DNA of 64,000 nt, from contig JAEULW010000296.1 in assembly GCA_016793505.1 (NCBI GenBank), forward strand, positions 1 through 64,000, written 5' to 3'. The stretch's first letter is position 1. The number at the start of each line of letters is the position of its first letter. Under the pieces are notes generated by a model. It did not search any database. It was not told where the DNA came from and worked only from the letters and a program-made list of their open reading frames with translations. The translations under genes were made by a program, and so were the position numbers. Below are positions 35,982 to 57,819 of this stretch, in pieces. This DNA is from Methylobacteriaceae bacterium. GTDB lineage: Bacteria > Pseudomonadota > Alphaproteobacteria > Rhizobiales > Beijerinckiaceae.

Positions 35982-36023
35982 CGCCGTCGCCCGCCCCGGC
36001 CTTGTCGCCGGAGCGGGTCGGCG
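35982..36023 (-). other. intercistronic hairpin between the peptide-binding-protein and permease genes
   Basis: Three paired blocks (CGCCG/CGGCG, CCCGC/GCGGG, CCGGC/GCCGG) separated by small mismatches form a ~15-bp stem with a 6-nt loop in the 67-bp gap. There is no T-run. It is the third case in this window of a strong hairpin directly after a binding-protein gene. Confidence 0.55.
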
Positions 36024-36033
36024 GCAAGCCGCC

Positions 36034-37626
36034 TCACGCTTTCTTGACGCCCCAGAACCACGGCAGCGGGCCGCTGCGCACGCCCTCGAGCGAGGTGCGC
36101 CAGCCCTGATAGCCGAGGAAGAAGCCGGTCGGGATGTAGCTGACATGCTCCATGCTGCCGCGGTTGATCTTCTCGGCGATCTTCTTCTCCTCCTCGATCG
36201 TCTTGGCCTCGTACCAGGAGGCGATGTCGGCCTCGATCTGGTCGTTCTGCGGCCAGCCGAACCAGGCCTTGTCGCCATTGGCGCGGATGCCGATGTTGCC
36301 GACCGGCGTCGCCGTGTCGACGCCCGCATGCCAGGTGTGGAACATGCCCCAGCCGCCCTGGCCGGGCGGGCTCTTCGAGGCGCGGCGCTGGCCGACGGTG
36401 CCCCAGTCGGTGGCGACGAAATCGACCGTCATGCCGATCTTCTTCAACACGTCGGCGGTGATCTCGCCCATCGCCTTGGTGATCGGCTGGTCCTGCGCGA
36501 CGACGCAGACCACCGGTTGGCCGGCGTAACCGCTTTCCTTCAGCAGCCGTTTCGCCTTCTCGAGGTCGGGCTTCTTCAGCGCCTCGCCGCCGACTTCCGT
36601 GTACATGTAGGAGGTCGGCGTGAACACGCAGGGGCAGGGCTTCCACAGCGCGTCCTCCGAGCCGACGATGGCGCGCATGTAGTCTTCCTGGCTGATCGCC
36701 GCCTGCACCGCCTGGCGCACCTTGATGTTGTCGAAGGGCGGATGCATGTGGTTGAGCCGGAACGAGCCGATGTTGCCGAGCGGATCGGCGATGTCGATCT
36801 TGATGTTGCGGTTGCGCTTGAGCACCGGAACGAGATCGGGAATGGGATTCTCCCACCAGTCGACCTCGCCGTTCTGCAGCGCCGCCGAGGCGGTCGCCGG
36901 ATCGGGCATGATCACCCATTCGACGCGGTCGACCAGCATGTTCTTGGCGCCGGCGAACCAGTCGGACGCCTCGCTGCGCGACACGTAGTCCTTGTTGCGC
37001 TCGAAGGCGGCGGTGGCGCCGGGCTTCCAGTCGCCCTTGACGAATTTCATCGGGCCGGAGCCGACATAGTCGTCGATCTGCTTGAACGGGTCGGTCTTGG
37101 CGATCCGCTCGGGCATGATGAAGCAGATCGGCGTGCCGATCTTGCCGAGCGCCATCAGCATCTTCGGATAGGGCTTCGACAGCACCCATTTGAAGGTGCG
37201 GTCGTCGACCGCGGTCAGCTCCTTCTGGATGGCGCGCAGCATCAGCCCCATGCCGTCGCGCTGCGACCAGCGCTCGATCGAGGCGACGCAGTCCTTCGCC
37301 CGCACCGGCTCGCCGTCGTGGAACTTCAGCCCTTCGCGCAGTTTGAACGTCCAGGTCAGACCGTCGGAGGAGACCTGTTCGCTCTCCACCATCTGGCGCT
37401 GCGGCTCCAGCTTGGCGTTCATGCCGTAGAGCATGTCCCAGACTAGTTGCGAGGCGTTGCGCACCACGTACTGGGTGCCCCAGATCGGATCGAAATTGGC
37501 CAGATTGGCCTGCGGCACGAATTTGATCGTCTTGACGCCCTGGGCGATCGCCGGGGCGGCGAGCGGCCCGGCGGCGGCGCCGACGCCGACCGCGCCAAGA
37601 CCCTTCAATACGCTTCTGCGATCCAT
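36034..37626 (-). CDS. periplasmic peptide/opine-type substrate-binding protein, DppA/OppA family
   Basis: The 530-residue protein starts at [10 protein letters not shown] with GGGAGAG upstream. A twin-arginine-like signal ([19 protein letters not shown]...AIAQ) is followed by the SBP_bac_5 fold ([32 protein letters not shown]). It delivers oligopeptides or similar compounds to the permeases encoded downstream. It is the first gene of the minus-strand dpp-like operon that lies between nusG and rplK. Confidence 0.93.
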   Translation of the reverse strand: MDRRSVLKGLGAVGVGAAAGPLAAPAIAQGVKTIKFVPQANLANFDPIWGTQYVVRNASQLVWDMLYGMNAKLEPQRQMVESEQVSSDGLTWTFKLREGLKFHDGEPVRAKDCVASIERWSQRDGMGLMLRAIQKELTAVDDRTFKWVLSKPYPKMLMALGKIGTPICFIMPERIAKTDPFKQIDDYVGSGPMKFVKGDWKPGATAAFERNKDYVSRSEASDWFAGAKNMLVDRVEWVIMPDPATASAALQNGEVDWWENPIPDLVPVLKRNRNIKIDIADPLGNIGSFRLNHMHPPFDNIKVRQAVQAAISQEDYMRAIVGSEDALWKPCPCVFTPTSYMYTEVGGEALKKPDLEKAKRLLKESGYAGQPVVCVVAQDQPITKAMGEITADVLKKIGMTVDFVATDWGTVGQRRASKSPPGQGGWGMFHTWHAGVDTATPVGNIGIRANGDKAWFGWPQNDQIEADIASWYEAKTIEEEKKIAEKINRGSMEHVSYIPTGFFLGYQGWRTSLEGVRSGPLPWFWGVKKA

Positions 37627-37732
37627 GTCCGGCTCTCCCCTGACGCCGCGGTCGGGCCTGCTTCAGCGCCGCCCCGTCTCCCGGCTCCGGCTGCTATCCG
37701 AACGGTCCGCCGATCGCCTGTCAACACGATTT

Positions 37733-37757
37733 AGGCGCCGCGCGCGGGCGCCTTTTT
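37733..37757 (+). terminator. plus-oriented hairpin with T-run upstream of rplK
   Basis: AGGCGCC pairs with GGCGCCT around a 7-nt loop and is followed by five T on the plus strand. It lies in the 367-bp spacer between the divergent peptide-binding-protein gene and rplK, about 110 bp after the former's start. It would stop plus-strand (antisense-to-dpp) transcription before rplK. The rest of this spacer (37627-37993) holds only the candidate rplK promoter and a weak minus-strand TTGACA at 37719-37724. Confidence 0.5.
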
Positions 37758-37844
37758 CGGCGGCGCCGGGCGACGATTTCGCAGGCGCGTCAGCCGCTTT
37801 GGGCGACGCTCGCGGCGTCTCCGCCTGCCGCCTGCGCCGCCGCG

Positions 37845-37872
37845 GTTGCGCCCTGCCGGCGATCCTGCTAGG
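37845..37872 (+). promoter_or_regulatory. candidate promoter of rplK-rplA
   Basis: GTTGCG and GCTAGG are separated by 16 bp, the same geometry as the better promoters of rplJ (39198) and rpsL (50018). It lies about 120 bp before rplK. A promoter is required here because the upstream gene is on the other strand; this is the best match seen, but only moderate. Confidence 0.35.
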
Positions 37873-37993
37873 AGGCGCGCCTTCATACGTGGGAGTCGAG
37901 CCCGGCCGCCATCCGGGAGGCCTCGACGAACCACGGACTGCCAACCGGCGCCGGCGGACCCGCTCCGCAGTCGCCCCCTTTGGAGCAGAGAGA

Positions 37994-38440
37994 ATGGCCA
38001 AGAAGATCACGGGTTACGTGAAGCTTCAGGTGCCGGCCGGCGCGGCGAACCCGTCGCCCCCGATCGGCCCCGCGCTCGGTCAGCGCGGCCTGAACATCAT
38101 GGAGTTCTGCAAGGCGTTCAACGCGCGCACGGCGCAGATGGAGAAGGGATCGCCGATCCCGGTCGTCATCACCGTCTTCCAGGACCGGTCCTTCACCTTC
38201 GAGATGCGCCAGCCCCCGGTCACCTTCTTCCTGAAGAAGGCGGCCAACCTGAAGCTCGGCAAGAAGCCGGCCTCCGGCGCCAAGACGCCCGGCCGCGGCT
38301 TCGTTGGCAAGGTGACCAAGGCGCAGGTGCGCGAGATCGCCGAAAAGAAGATCGTCGATCTCAATTGCAGCAGCGTCGAGTCGGCGATGGCGATGATCGA
38401 AGGTTCCGCCCGTTCGATGGGCCTGCAGGTGGTGGAGTAA
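37994..38440 (+). CDS. rplK: 50S ribosomal protein L11
   Basis: The 148-residue protein starts at [12 protein letters not shown] with GGAGCAGAGAG upstream. The N-terminal proline-rich [25 protein letters not shown] binds translation factors and thiostrepton-type drugs, and the C-terminal domain binds 23S rRNA in the GTPase centre. It is first in the rplKA unit, and rplA starts 4 nt after its stop. Confidence 0.98.
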   Translation: MAKKITGYVKLQVPAGAANPSPPIGPALGQRGLNIMEFCKAFNARTAQMEKGSPIPVVITVFQDRSFTFEMRQPPVTFFLKKAANLKLGKKPASGAKTPGRGFVGKVTKAQVREIAEKKIVDLNCSSVESAMAMIEGSARSMGLQVVE

Positions 38441-38444
38441 GCCC

Positions 38445-39143
<699 letters not shown>

Positions 39144-39197
39144 CCGGCCGCGTCGGTTCACCGCCCGCGCCGGTCTTGACAAAGGGTGAATTTTCCC

Positions 39198-39226
39198 CTT
39201 GGCAGACCGGCTGCGACTGTATAGAT
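39198..39226 (+). promoter_or_regulatory. promoter of rplJL-rpoBC
   Basis: CTTGGC and TATAGA are separated by 16 bp; a second -35-like CTTGAC lies 23 bp further upstream at 39175-39180. It is 55 bp after the rplA stop and about 390 bp before rplJ, in keeping with an internal beta-operon promoter. Confidence 0.5.
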
Positions 39227-39614
39227 AGCCGCTCACGGGGTCGGCAAGGCACGCGACCCCGCGTTCAATTCAGCTTCCGCTCTCCCGGCCCGCCAGGCGG
39301 GGAGAGGCGGTGGGAAGGCCGGAGGACCCGGGGGGAAAGCCTCGCGTCCGATCCGGCCATGTCCTGTCCGAGACTGCAGGCGCGCGGCCCGGTTCGCCGG
39401 GCGGCTTAATTCCGGAGCTCCGGAGCCTGCACAGACGGGGAAGACGGGATTTCGGTCCGCCCGCGGCAGCGGTCGGGCCGCAATCGGGTCGAACCATTCT
39501 CATCCGGCCGGCTTCCCAGCCGTCCCGGGGACAGGCGCTTCGAGGCCGCTGCCGCTGCAAGGCGACGCGGCGAATGCAACGGCGGGTTCGCCCGCCAACC
39601 GGAGAGAGCACCTC
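39227..39614 (+). promoter_or_regulatory. long structured leader of rplJ (probable L10 autoregulatory leader)
   Basis: This ~390-nt stretch has no credible gene. It can form several perfect hairpins: CTCTCCC/GGGAGAG at 39280-39306, a UUCG-capped GCCCGG/CCGGGC at 39387-39402, and a UUCG-capped GGCGGG/CCCGCC at 39581-39596 that ends 5 nt before the GGAGAGAG ribosome site of rplJ. In other bacteria L10(L12)4 binds such leaders and represses rplJL translation. The kink-turn binding site itself was not identified. Confidence 0.5.
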
Positions 39615-40130
39615 GTGGACAGAGCGGAGAAGAAAGAGTTCGTCTCGACGCTGCACGACGTCTTCGCCAAGACGTCGGTTGTTGTCGTGGCGCACTACTC
39701 CGGCCTCACGGTCGCCCAGATGCAGAAGTTGCGCAAGGAGATGCGCGCTGCCGGGGCGAGCGTTCAGGTCGCCAAGAACCGCCTCGCCAAGATCGCGCTC
39801 GACGGCACGGACGTCGCCTCCATCGCGCCCCTGATGAAGGGGCCGACCCTGATCGCCTATTCGGCCGATCCGGTGGCGGCGCCGAAGGTCGCCGTGGCCT
39901 TCGCCAAGGATCACGACAAGCTCGTGATCCTGGGCGGCGCCATGGGCAAGACCGCCCTGAACCCCGACGGCGTGAAGGCTCTGGCCACCATGCCGTCGCT
40001 GGACGAACTGCGCGCCAAGCTGATCGGGCTCGTCAATGCGCCCGCCACCAAGCTCGCCCAGCTCGCCACCGCGCCGGCCGCCAAGCTCGCGCGCGTGTTC
40101 AAGGCCTATGCCGATCGGGACGCGGCCTGA
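39615..40130 (+). CDS. rplJ: 50S ribosomal protein L10
   Basis: The 171-residue stalk-base protein uses a GTG start ([10 protein letters not shown]) with GGAGAGAG 8 nt upstream; no ATG fits the family's N-terminus. [22 protein letters not shown] and [11 protein letters not shown] are typical. The C-terminal helix ([20 protein letters not shown]) binds L7/L12 dimers. It is followed by rplL after 57 bp. Confidence 0.98.
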   Translation: MDRAEKKEFVSTLHDVFAKTSVVVVAHYSGLTVAQMQKLRKEMRAAGASVQVAKNRLAKIALDGTDVASIAPLMKGPTLIAYSADPVAAPKVAVAFAKDHDKLVILGGAMGKTALNPDGVKALATMPSLDELRAKLIGLVNAPATKLAQLATAPAAKLARVFKAYADRDAA

Positions 40131-40187
40131 CTGAGGCCACCCAAGTCAACATACGGTTCGAACCGAAATCCGAAGGAAACTGATCCC

Positions 40188-40565
40188 ATGTCGAAGATCG
40201 AAAAGCTGGTCGACGAGCTGTCCGGCCTGACCGTTCTGGAGGCCGCCGAGCTCGCCAAGGCGCTGGAAGAGAAGTGGGGCGTCTCGGCCGCCGCGGCCGT
40301 CGCCGTCGCCGCCGCTCCGGGCGCCGCCGCCGCCGCCCCGGCCGCCGAGGAGCAGACCGAGTTTACGGTCGTGCTCGCCGCCGCCGGCGACAAGAAGATC
40401 GAGGTCATCAAGGAGGTCCGCGCGATCACCGGCCTCGGCCTCAAGGAAGCCAAGGATCTGGTCGAGGGCGCGCCCAAGACCGTCAAGGAAGGCGTCTCCA
40501 AGGACGACGCCGCCAAGATCAAGGCGACCCTCGAGAAGGTCGGCGCCAAGGTCGAGCTCAAGTAA
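40188..40565 (+). CDS. rplL: 50S ribosomal protein L7/L12
   Basis: The 125-residue protein starts at [11 protein letters not shown] with AAGGAA upstream. An N-terminal dimerisation helix pair is followed by an Ala-rich hinge ([20 protein letters not shown]) and the globular C-terminal domain ([24 protein letters not shown]) that recruits EF-G and EF-Tu. It is present in several copies per ribosome. Confidence 0.98.
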   Translation: MSKIEKLVDELSGLTVLEAAELAKALEEKWGVSAAAAVAVAAAPGAAAAAPAAEEQTEFTVVLAAAGDKKIEVIKEVRAITGLGLKEAKDLVEGAPKTVKEGVSKDDAAKIKATLEKVGAKVELK

Positions 40566-40818
40566 GCGTCTTGAAGCCGCGTTTCGGCTTCGTTTCGTAG
40601 CGTTCAGGCCCCGGGGCGCGGCTCCGGGGCCATTCCGGCTTTGCGGGGCGGCTGACGCCGTCCGGCCCGCGCGGCATGCGGGCGACTGACGCCCGCCGCC
40701 CCGGCGGGCCCGATTTTCCCCGGACGATCCGTCCGGAACCGCTCCCGCCCGCCGCGGCGCGGAGCTCCGGCGAGAGGCCTTCTGGCCCGCCGGACGAGGT
40801 AGAGGTGCGAGGAGCGAC
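40566..40818 (+). promoter_or_regulatory. rplL-rpoB spacer with an array of perfect hairpins (attenuator/processing region)
   Basis: This 253-nt spacer holds four perfect stems in a row: AAGCCG/CGGCTT at 40574-40590, GGCCCCGG/CCGGGGCC at 40607-40631, GCCCGCC/GGCGGGC at 40691-40709, and CCGGACG/CGTCCGG at 40720-40736. None has a T-run. In Escherichia coli this spacer carries a partial attenuator and an RNase III site that set the ratio of ribosomal protein to polymerase; an equivalent role is likely. AGGAG precedes rpoB. Confidence 0.5.
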
Positions 40819-44931
<4,113 letters not shown>

Positions 44932-45070
44932 GACAGGCAATGGCGAACGGCGAGGGCAGGGCGGCGCGCAGGTAAGGACGAATGTCCCGATCCGCCGGCC
45001 CTGACCGCCGCTCGTATCCGACTATCCTTTTGCTGGCGCCGGCCGCCCGCCGCGCCAACTGGAGACGGTG

Positions 45071-49252
<4,182 letters not shown>

Positions 49253-49285
49253 AGCGGGGCCTCGCGCCTTGCGCCTGAAATGACG

Positions 49286-49314
49286 GGGCCGCCCTTCGGG
49301 GCGGCCCTTTTTTT
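49286..49314 (+). terminator. intrinsic terminator of the rpoBC operon
   Basis: A 9-bp GC stem (GGGCCGCCC with GGGCGGCCC) is capped by a UUCG tetraloop and followed directly by seven T. It is the strongest intrinsic terminator in the window. Confidence 0.95.
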
Positions 49315-49498
49315 CGTCCGCTCCCCGCCCTTTTCCCGCCGCGCTATCCCCGCGGCGCCGCCCTTGCAGCGTCAAGACTTCGCCGGGCGGGTTTCGTCTG
49401 CTGCGTGCGCGACCGCACAGATTTGGGGCGGCCGCGTCCCAGAATGGCGCAAACCGACAGCCGGACCGCCGGCGAGGCGAATGGCGCAGGGGAAGACG

Positions 49499-49966
49499 AT
49501 GGCGTCGACGGACTTTGGACGAATGAGCCAGGAAGAGACGGCGATCTTGTGCGCCGGGGCCCGCGCCCGCGGCATGGCCGACGCCTTCTCGCTGCTCGGC
49601 CTGCCCGCCGTGTTCATCGGCCCGCGCGGCGAGGTGCTGCATGTCGGCGCCGAGGCTGCGCCGCTGTTCGGCCGCGCCGTTGCCGTCGATGAGCGCCGCC
49701 TCGTCGCCGGCGCCGCCGGGGCCGGCCTGCGGCTGGAGGAGGCCTTGCGCGCCGCCATGGCCGAGGGCGCCGAGGCGACCGTGCCGCTCGCGACAGGGCA
49801 GGCGAGCCTGTTCGCGCATGTGATTCCCGTCCCGGCCTCGCCGGGCCAGCTTCTGTGCGCGGTCGTGCTGCTGCTCGAATCGCCGGATCGGGCCGCCGCG
49901 GGCCTCGCCGCCGCCGCCGTGGCGCGCCTTGCGCCACGCGATTCCGGGCCTTTCCTGTCGCATTGA
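49499..49966 (+). CDS. hypothetical protein with PAS-like region, possible remnant of a LuxR-type regulator
   Basis: I choose the ATG at 49499 (MASTDFGRMSQ) preceded by GGGGAAG; the frame is open further upstream into the rpoC terminator, which cannot be coding. The 155-residue product contains a PAS-like stretch (DAFSLLGLPAVFIGPRGEVLHVGAEAAPLF) and a beta segment SLFAHVIPVPASPGQLLCAVVLLLE. This resembles the sensor half of helix-turn-helix LuxR-family regulators, but the C-terminal HTH is absent: the protein stops soon after LLLESPDRAA. It may be a truncated regulator or a stand-alone sensor. No partner gene is adjacent. Confidence 0.5.
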   Translation: MASTDFGRMSQEETAILCAGARARGMADAFSLLGLPAVFIGPRGEVLHVGAEAAPLFGRAVAVDERRLVAGAAGAGLRLEEALRAAMAEGAEATVPLATGQASLFAHVIPVPASPGQLLCAVVLLLESPDRAAAGLAAAAVARLAPRDSGPFLSH

Positions 49967-50017
49967 CCGCTTCCGGCGCCGCAGCGCAGCAAAGTTCAGG
50001 TTTTGGACTCGAAAGCT

Positions 50018-50045
50018 GTTGACGCGCCGGCGCGGGGCGTATAGG
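50018..50045 (+). promoter_or_regulatory. promoter of the str (rpsL) operon
   Basis: GTTGAC and TATAGG are separated by 16 bp, about 280 bp before rpsL. The sequence is the same type as the rplJ promoter. It lies in the 361-bp stretch between the orphan PAS-like gene and rpsL. Confidence 0.6.
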
Positions 50046-50327
50046 AACCCGCGCAGTTTCGACAGGCGGTAGGGACTTTTCGTCCTGGGCGACGCGCCCC
50101 GGACCCACGGCCCCTAAACGCTGTCGGCCTCACCGTGACTGGACGTCATTCCGCCTGCGGTTCGCCGCCGGCGGTCCAGAGGCACGATCGCGCTGCGGCG
50201 CGGTCCTCTGCATGTCACGCGCCGGACGCCCCTGTGGCGGAAGGCGCGGCTTCGTTTTGCGCGGCCGGGCGGGCGTGCGGGCGAAGTCGGGGTTCACTTC
50301 GACCGTTTTCGCTTGGGAAGGGCGACG
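50046..50327 (+). other. rpsL mRNA leader, non-coding
   Basis: This stretch of ~280 nt separates the probable promoter from rpsL. It is GC-rich and no gene in it is convincing. GGGAAGGG near its end is the ribosome site of rpsL. No riboswitch or protein-binding motif was recognised. Confidence 0.5.
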
Positions 50328-50699
50328 ATGCCGACGATCAGCCAGTTGATCCGCAAGCCGCGGCAACCGAAGACCTATCGTGAAAAGGCCCGCCATCTCG
50401 GCGCCAGCCCGCAGAAGCGCGGCGTCTGCACGCGCGTCTACACGACGACGCCGAAGAAGCCGAACTCGGCGCTGCGCAAGGTCGCCAAGGTGCGCCTGAC
50501 CAACGGCTTCGAGGTCATCGGCTACATCCCCGGCGAGGGCCACAATCTGCAGGAGCACTCGGTCGTCATGATCCGCGGCGGCCGCGTCAAGGATCTGCCG
50601 GGCGTGCGCTACCACATCCTGCGCGGCGTGCTCGACACGCAGGGCGTCAAGGACCGCAAGCAGCGCCGGTCGAAATACGGCGCCAAGCGTCCGAAGTAA
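50328..50699 (+). CDS. rpsL: 30S ribosomal protein S12
   Basis: The 123-residue decoding-centre protein starts at [11 protein letters not shown]. The [19 protein letters not shown] and [11 protein letters not shown] segments have the ordinary lysine/proline residues, so no streptomycin-resistance substitution is visible at the classic positions. It is first in the str operon, followed by rpsG after 18 bp. Confidence 0.99.
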   Translation: MPTISQLIRKPRQPKTYREKARHLGASPQKRGVCTRVYTTTPKKPNSALRKVAKVRLTNGFEVIGYIPGEGHNLQEHSVVMIRGGRVKDLPGVRYHILRGVLDTQGVKDRKQRRSKYGAKRPK

Positions 50700-51188
<489 letters not shown>

Positions 51189-51232
51189 TTCGGCCGGCGC
51201 TCGCGCCCGCCCGCTCTCTCAGGACGACTCCG

Positions 51233-53308
<2,076 letters not shown>

Positions 53309-53362
53309 GGCCATAGGCCCTCGCGACATTGAAACGGACGCAGGCAGTTCAAGGAGACCGCC

Positions 53363-54553
<1,191 letters not shown>

Positions 54554-54570
54554 TGTGAATTCGGTCGCGA

Positions 54571-54593
54571 CCCGGACGCTTCGGGCGTCCGGG
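54571..54593 (+). other. hairpin between tuf and rpsJ
   Basis: A perfect 9-bp stem (CCCGGACGC with GCGTCCGGG) and a 5-nt TTCGG loop lie 18 bp after the tuf stop. No T-run follows, so it is more likely an mRNA-stabilising or partial attenuating element at the str/S10 junction than a full terminator. Confidence 0.55.
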
Positions 54594-54673
54594 CCGCATG
54601 CCGGCTTCGCATCGGGCCTCCGGCCGCCGCGGCCGGATCGCTCGTCCGGGACGCGTAAGATCAGGGCAAGGTC

Positions 54674-54982
54674 ATGAACGCTCAAAACATCCGCATCCGC
54701 CTCAAGGCGTTCGATCACCGCATCCTCGACGCGTCCACCAAGGAGATCGTGTCGACGGCCAAGCGGACGGGCGCGCAGGTGCGCGGACCGATCCCGCTTC
54801 CGACGAAGATCGAGAAGTTCACAGTGAACCGCTCGCCGCATGTCGACAAGAAGTCGCGCGAGCAGTTCGAAATTCGCACCCACAAGCGCGTTCTCGACAT
54901 TGTCGATCCGACGCCGCAGACGGTCGACGCTCTCATGAAGCTCGACCTCGCCGCCGGCGTGGACGTCGAGATCAAGCTGTGA
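54674..54982 (+). CDS. rpsJ: 30S ribosomal protein S10
   Basis: The 102-residue protein starts at [19 protein letters not shown]. The [23 protein letters not shown] block is typical. It binds the 30S head and also NusB/NusG in transcription antitermination. It opens the S10 cluster 120 bp after tuf; the ribosome site is weak. Confidence 0.98.
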   Translation: MNAQNIRIRLKAFDHRILDASTKEIVSTAKRTGAQVRGPIPLPTKIEKFTVNRSPHVDKKSREQFEIRTHKRVLDIVDPTPQTVDALMKLDLAAGVDVEIKL

Positions 54983-55041
54983 TCGGCCACTAGGCCGGGC
55001 GCCTCTTCGCCAACGAACGCGCCTTGCAAGGAAACGAACCC

Positions 55042-55755
55042 ATGCGGTCAGGTGTCATCGCACAGAAGGTCGGCATGACCCGCGTCTTCACGGATGCGGG
55101 CGAGCATGTGCCGGTCACGGTCCTGAAGGTCGACGGCTGCCAGGTCGTCGCGCACCGGACCAAGGACAAGAACGGCTATGTCGCGCTGCAGCTCGGCATC
55201 GGCCGGGCCAAGCCGAAGAACGTGCCGAAGGCCGAGCGCGAGCGCTTCGCCAAGGCGAACGTCGAGCCGAAGATGAAGCTCGCCGAGTTCCGCGTGAACG
55301 AGGACGGGCTGATCCCGGTCGGCGCCGAGATCACCGCCGATCATTTCGTCCCCGGCCAGTTCGTCGACGTCACCGGCACCTCGATCGGCAAGGGCTTCGC
55401 CGGCGGCATGAAGCGCTGGCACTTCGCCGGCCTGCGCGCCACCCACGGCGTGTCGATCTCGCACCGCTCGATCGGCGGCACGGGCGGCCGTCAGGACCCC
55501 GGCAAGGTCTTCAAGAACAAGAAAATGGCCGGCCACATGGGCGCCGACCGGGTGACCACGCTCAACCTGCGCGTCGTGCAGACCGATCCCGCCCGCGGCC
55601 TGATCCTGGTCGAGGGCGCCGTCCCCGGTCATGCGGGCGGCTGGATCTTCGTGCGCGACGCGGTGAAGAAGGCGCTTCCCAAGGACGCGCCGCATCCGGG
55701 CAAGTTCCGGGTTGCGGGCGCGCCGGACGGCGCCGAAGAGAAGAAGGAAGGCTGA
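55042..55755 (+). CDS. rplC: 50S ribosomal protein L3
   Basis: The 237-residue protein starts at the ATG at 55042 ([16 protein letters not shown]), with AAGGAAA upstream; a TTG six codons earlier lies before that site and is rejected. [20 protein letters not shown] contains the region near the peptidyl-transferase centre, including the methylated Gln zone [16 protein letters not shown]. It starts 59 bp after rpsJ. Confidence 0.98.
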   Translation: MRSGVIAQKVGMTRVFTDAGEHVPVTVLKVDGCQVVAHRTKDKNGYVALQLGIGRAKPKNVPKAERERFAKANVEPKMKLAEFRVNEDGLIPVGAEITADHFVPGQFVDVTGTSIGKGFAGGMKRWHFAGLRATHGVSISHRSIGGTGGRQDPGKVFKNKKMAGHMGADRVTTLNLRVVQTDPARGLILVEGAVPGHAGGWIFVRDAVKKALPKDAPHPGKFRVAGAPDGAEEKKEG

Positions 55756-55758
55756 GCG

Positions 55759-56379
55759 ATGAAGATCGACGTCACCTCCCTCGACGGCAAGTCGGCCGGA
55801 TCGCTCGAACTCTCGGACGCGATCTTCGGGCTCGAGCCGCGCGAGGATCTCATCGCCCGCATGGTCCGCTGGCAGCTCGCCAAGCGCCGCGCCGGCACGC
55901 ATGCGGTCAAGAACCGCGCCGAGATCCACCGCACCGGCACGAAGATGTACAAGCAGAAGGGCACCGGCGGCGCCCGTCACGGCTCGGCCCGCGTGCCGCA
56001 GTTCCGCGGCGGCGGACGCGCCTTCGGCCCGCTCGTGCGCGATCACGGGCATGAGCTGCCGAAGAAGGTGCGCGCCCTGGCGCTGCGCCATGCGCTGTCC
56101 GCCAAGGCCCGCGACGGCGGCATCGTCGTCTGGGAGAACGCCGCGCTCGAGGCGCCCAAGACCAAGGCGCTGCAGGCCCGCTTCGAGGCGCTCGGCTACA
56201 AGAGCGCTCTGGTCATCGACGGCGAGGCGGTGAACGAGAACTTCGGCCTCGCCGCCCGCAACATCCACAATGTCGACGTGCTGCCGGTGCAGGGCATCAA
56301 CGTCTACGACATCCTTCGCCGCGAGAAGCTCGTGCTGACCAAGGCCGCCGTCGATGCGCTGGAGGCGCGCTTCAAATGA
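55759..56379 (+). CDS. rplD: 50S ribosomal protein L4
   Basis: The 206-residue exit-tunnel protein starts at [14 protein letters not shown]. The tunnel loop [23 protein letters not shown] is partly shown in [11 protein letters not shown]. In many bacteria L4 also controls S10 operon transcription. It overlaps rplW by 4 nt. Confidence 0.98.
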   Translation: MKIDVTSLDGKSAGSLELSDAIFGLEPREDLIARMVRWQLAKRRAGTHAVKNRAEIHRTGTKMYKQKGTGGARHGSARVPQFRGGGRAFGPLVRDHGHELPKKVRALALRHALSAKARDGGIVVWENAALEAPKTKALQARFEALGYKSALVIDGEAVNENFGLAARNIHNVDVLPVQGINVYDILRREKLVLTKAAVDALEARFK

Positions 56380-56672
56380 GCCACGACCCGCGTCATTACG
56401 ACGTGATCGTCTCTCCGGTCATCACCGAGAAGGCGACCAACGCGTCCGAGCAGAACAAGGTCGTGTTCCGGGTCCGCCCGGACGCCACCAAGCCGCAGAT
56501 CAAGGAAGCGGTGGAAAAGCTCTTCGACGTCAAGGTCACGGGCGTCAACACGCTCGTGCGCAAGGGCAAGACGAAGCTGTTCCGCGGACGCCGGGGCACG
56601 CGCTCCGACGTCAAGCAGGCCGTCGTCACGCTGGCCGCGGGCCAGAAGATCGACGTCACCACCGGCCTGTGA
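56376..56672 (+). CDS. rplW: 50S ribosomal protein L23
   Basis: The 98-residue protein at the tunnel exit starts at [20 protein letters not shown]. It docks signal recognition particle and trigger factor. The start is inside an ATGA overlap with rplD, and rplB follows after 23 bp. Confidence 0.98.
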   Translation: MSHDPRHYDVIVSPVITEKATNASEQNKVVFRVRPDATKPQIKEAVEKLFDVKVTGVNTLVRKGKTKLFRGRRGTRSDVKQAVVTLAAGQKIDVTTGL

Positions 56673-56695
56673 GCGAGCTGTAGGGAACGAAAGCC

Positions 56696-57535
56696 ATGGC
56701 GCTGAAGACATTCAAACCGATCACGCCGAGCCTTCGCCAGCTCGTCATCGTCGATCGCAGCGAGCTGCACAAGGGCAAGCCGGTGAAGGCGCTGACGGAG
56801 GGCCAGTCCTCCAGCGGCGGCCGTAACGCGCATGGCCGCGTCACCGTGCGCTTCCGCGGCGGCGGCCACAAGCAGGCCTATCGCCTCGTCGACTTCAAGC
56901 GCGCCAAGCGCGACGTCGTCGCCAAGGTCGAGCGGCTCGAATACGATCCCAACCGCACCGCCTTCATCGCGCTGGTGAAGTATGCGGACGGCGAGCTTTC
57001 CTACATCCTGGCGCCGCAGCGCCTTGCGGCGGGCGACGAGATCGTCGCCGGCGCGCAGGTCGACGTGAAGCCCGGCAACGCCATGCCGCTCGCCGCCATG
57101 CCGGTCGGCACGATCGTCCACAATGTCGAGCTGAAGATCGGCAAGGGCGGCGCCATGGCGCGCTCCGCCGGAACCTATGCGCAGATCGTCGGCCGCGACC
57201 AGGGCTATGTCATCCTGCGCATGAATTCGGGCGAGCAGCGCCTCGTCCACGGCCAGTGCTATGCGACGGTGGGCGCGGTTTCGAACCCCGACCACATGAA
57301 CATCAATCTCGGCAAGGCCGGCCGCAACCGCTGGCTCGGCCGCAAGCCGCACAATCGCGGCGTGACGATGAACCCGATCGACCATCCGCACGGCGGCGGC
57401 GAGGGCCGCACCTCGGGCGGCCGTCATCCGGTCACCCCGTGGGGCAAGCCGACCAAGGGCAAGAAGACCCGCACCAACAAGTCGACCACGAAGTTCATCG
57501 TGACCTCGCGTCACAAGAGCAAGAAGAAGGGCTGA
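56696..57535 (+). CDS. rplB: 50S ribosomal protein L2
   Basis: The 279-residue protein starts at [36 protein letters not shown] and the C-terminal [20 protein letters not shown] include the His residue close to the peptidyl-transferase centre. rpsS starts 3 nt after its stop. Confidence 0.98.
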   Translation: MALKTFKPITPSLRQLVIVDRSELHKGKPVKALTEGQSSSGGRNAHGRVTVRFRGGGHKQAYRLVDFKRAKRDVVAKVERLEYDPNRTAFIALVKYADGELSYILAPQRLAAGDEIVAGAQVDVKPGNAMPLAAMPVGTIVHNVELKIGKGGAMARSAGTYAQIVGRDQGYVILRMNSGEQRLVHGQCYATVGAVSNPDHMNINLGKAGRNRWLGRKPHNRGVTMNPIDHPHGGGEGRTSGGRHPVTPWGKPTKGKKTRTNKSTTKFIVTSRHKSKKKG

Positions 57536-57538
57536 TCC

Positions 57539-57817
57539 ATGACCCGTTCGCTCTGGAAGGGCCCGTTCGTCGACGGCTACCTGCTGAAGAAGGCCGAGAC
57601 GAGCCGCGGCTCGGGCCGCTCCGAGGTCGTCAAGATCTGGAGCCGCCGCTCCACCATCCTGCCGCAGTTCGTAGGCGTCACCTTCGGCGTCTACAACGGC
57701 CACAAGCACGTGCCGGTCACCGTCACCGAGGACATGATCGGCCACAAGTTCGGCGAGTTCGCTCCGACGCGCACCTTCCACGGTCACGCGGCGGACAAGA
57801 AAGCCAAGAAGGGCTGA
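57539..57817 (+). CDS. rpsS: 30S ribosomal protein S19
   Basis: The 92-residue protein starts at [30 protein letters not shown] and [12 protein letters not shown] are conserved. It forms a complex with S13 in the 30S head. rplV begins 2 nt after its stop. Confidence 0.98.
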   Translation: MTRSLWKGPFVDGYLLKKAETSRGSGRSEVVKIWSRRSTILPQFVGVTFGVYNGHKHVPVTVTEDMIGHKFGEFAPTRTFHGHAADKKAKKG

Positions 57818-57819
57818 TC

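Noticed and set aside
37694-37724. Minus-strand promoter for the peptide importer (TTGACA at 37719-37724)
   Set aside because: The -35 is perfect but the nearest -10-like GGATAG is 19 bp away and poor, so it was not listed as a feature.
44932-45070. Possible separate promoter for rpoC in the rpoB-rpoC gap
   Set aside because: TATCC-like motifs are present but no matching -35 element was found; readthrough from rpoB explains expression.
49280-49498. Upstream part of the open frame containing the PAS-like ORF
   Set aside because: Its beginning overlaps the rpoC terminator hairpin, and its sequence is arginine/proline-rich without family features.
50328-50699. Possible streptomycin-resistance allele of rpsL
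   Set aside because: The TPKKPNS and PGVRYH segments carry the ordinary residues at the classic resistance positions.
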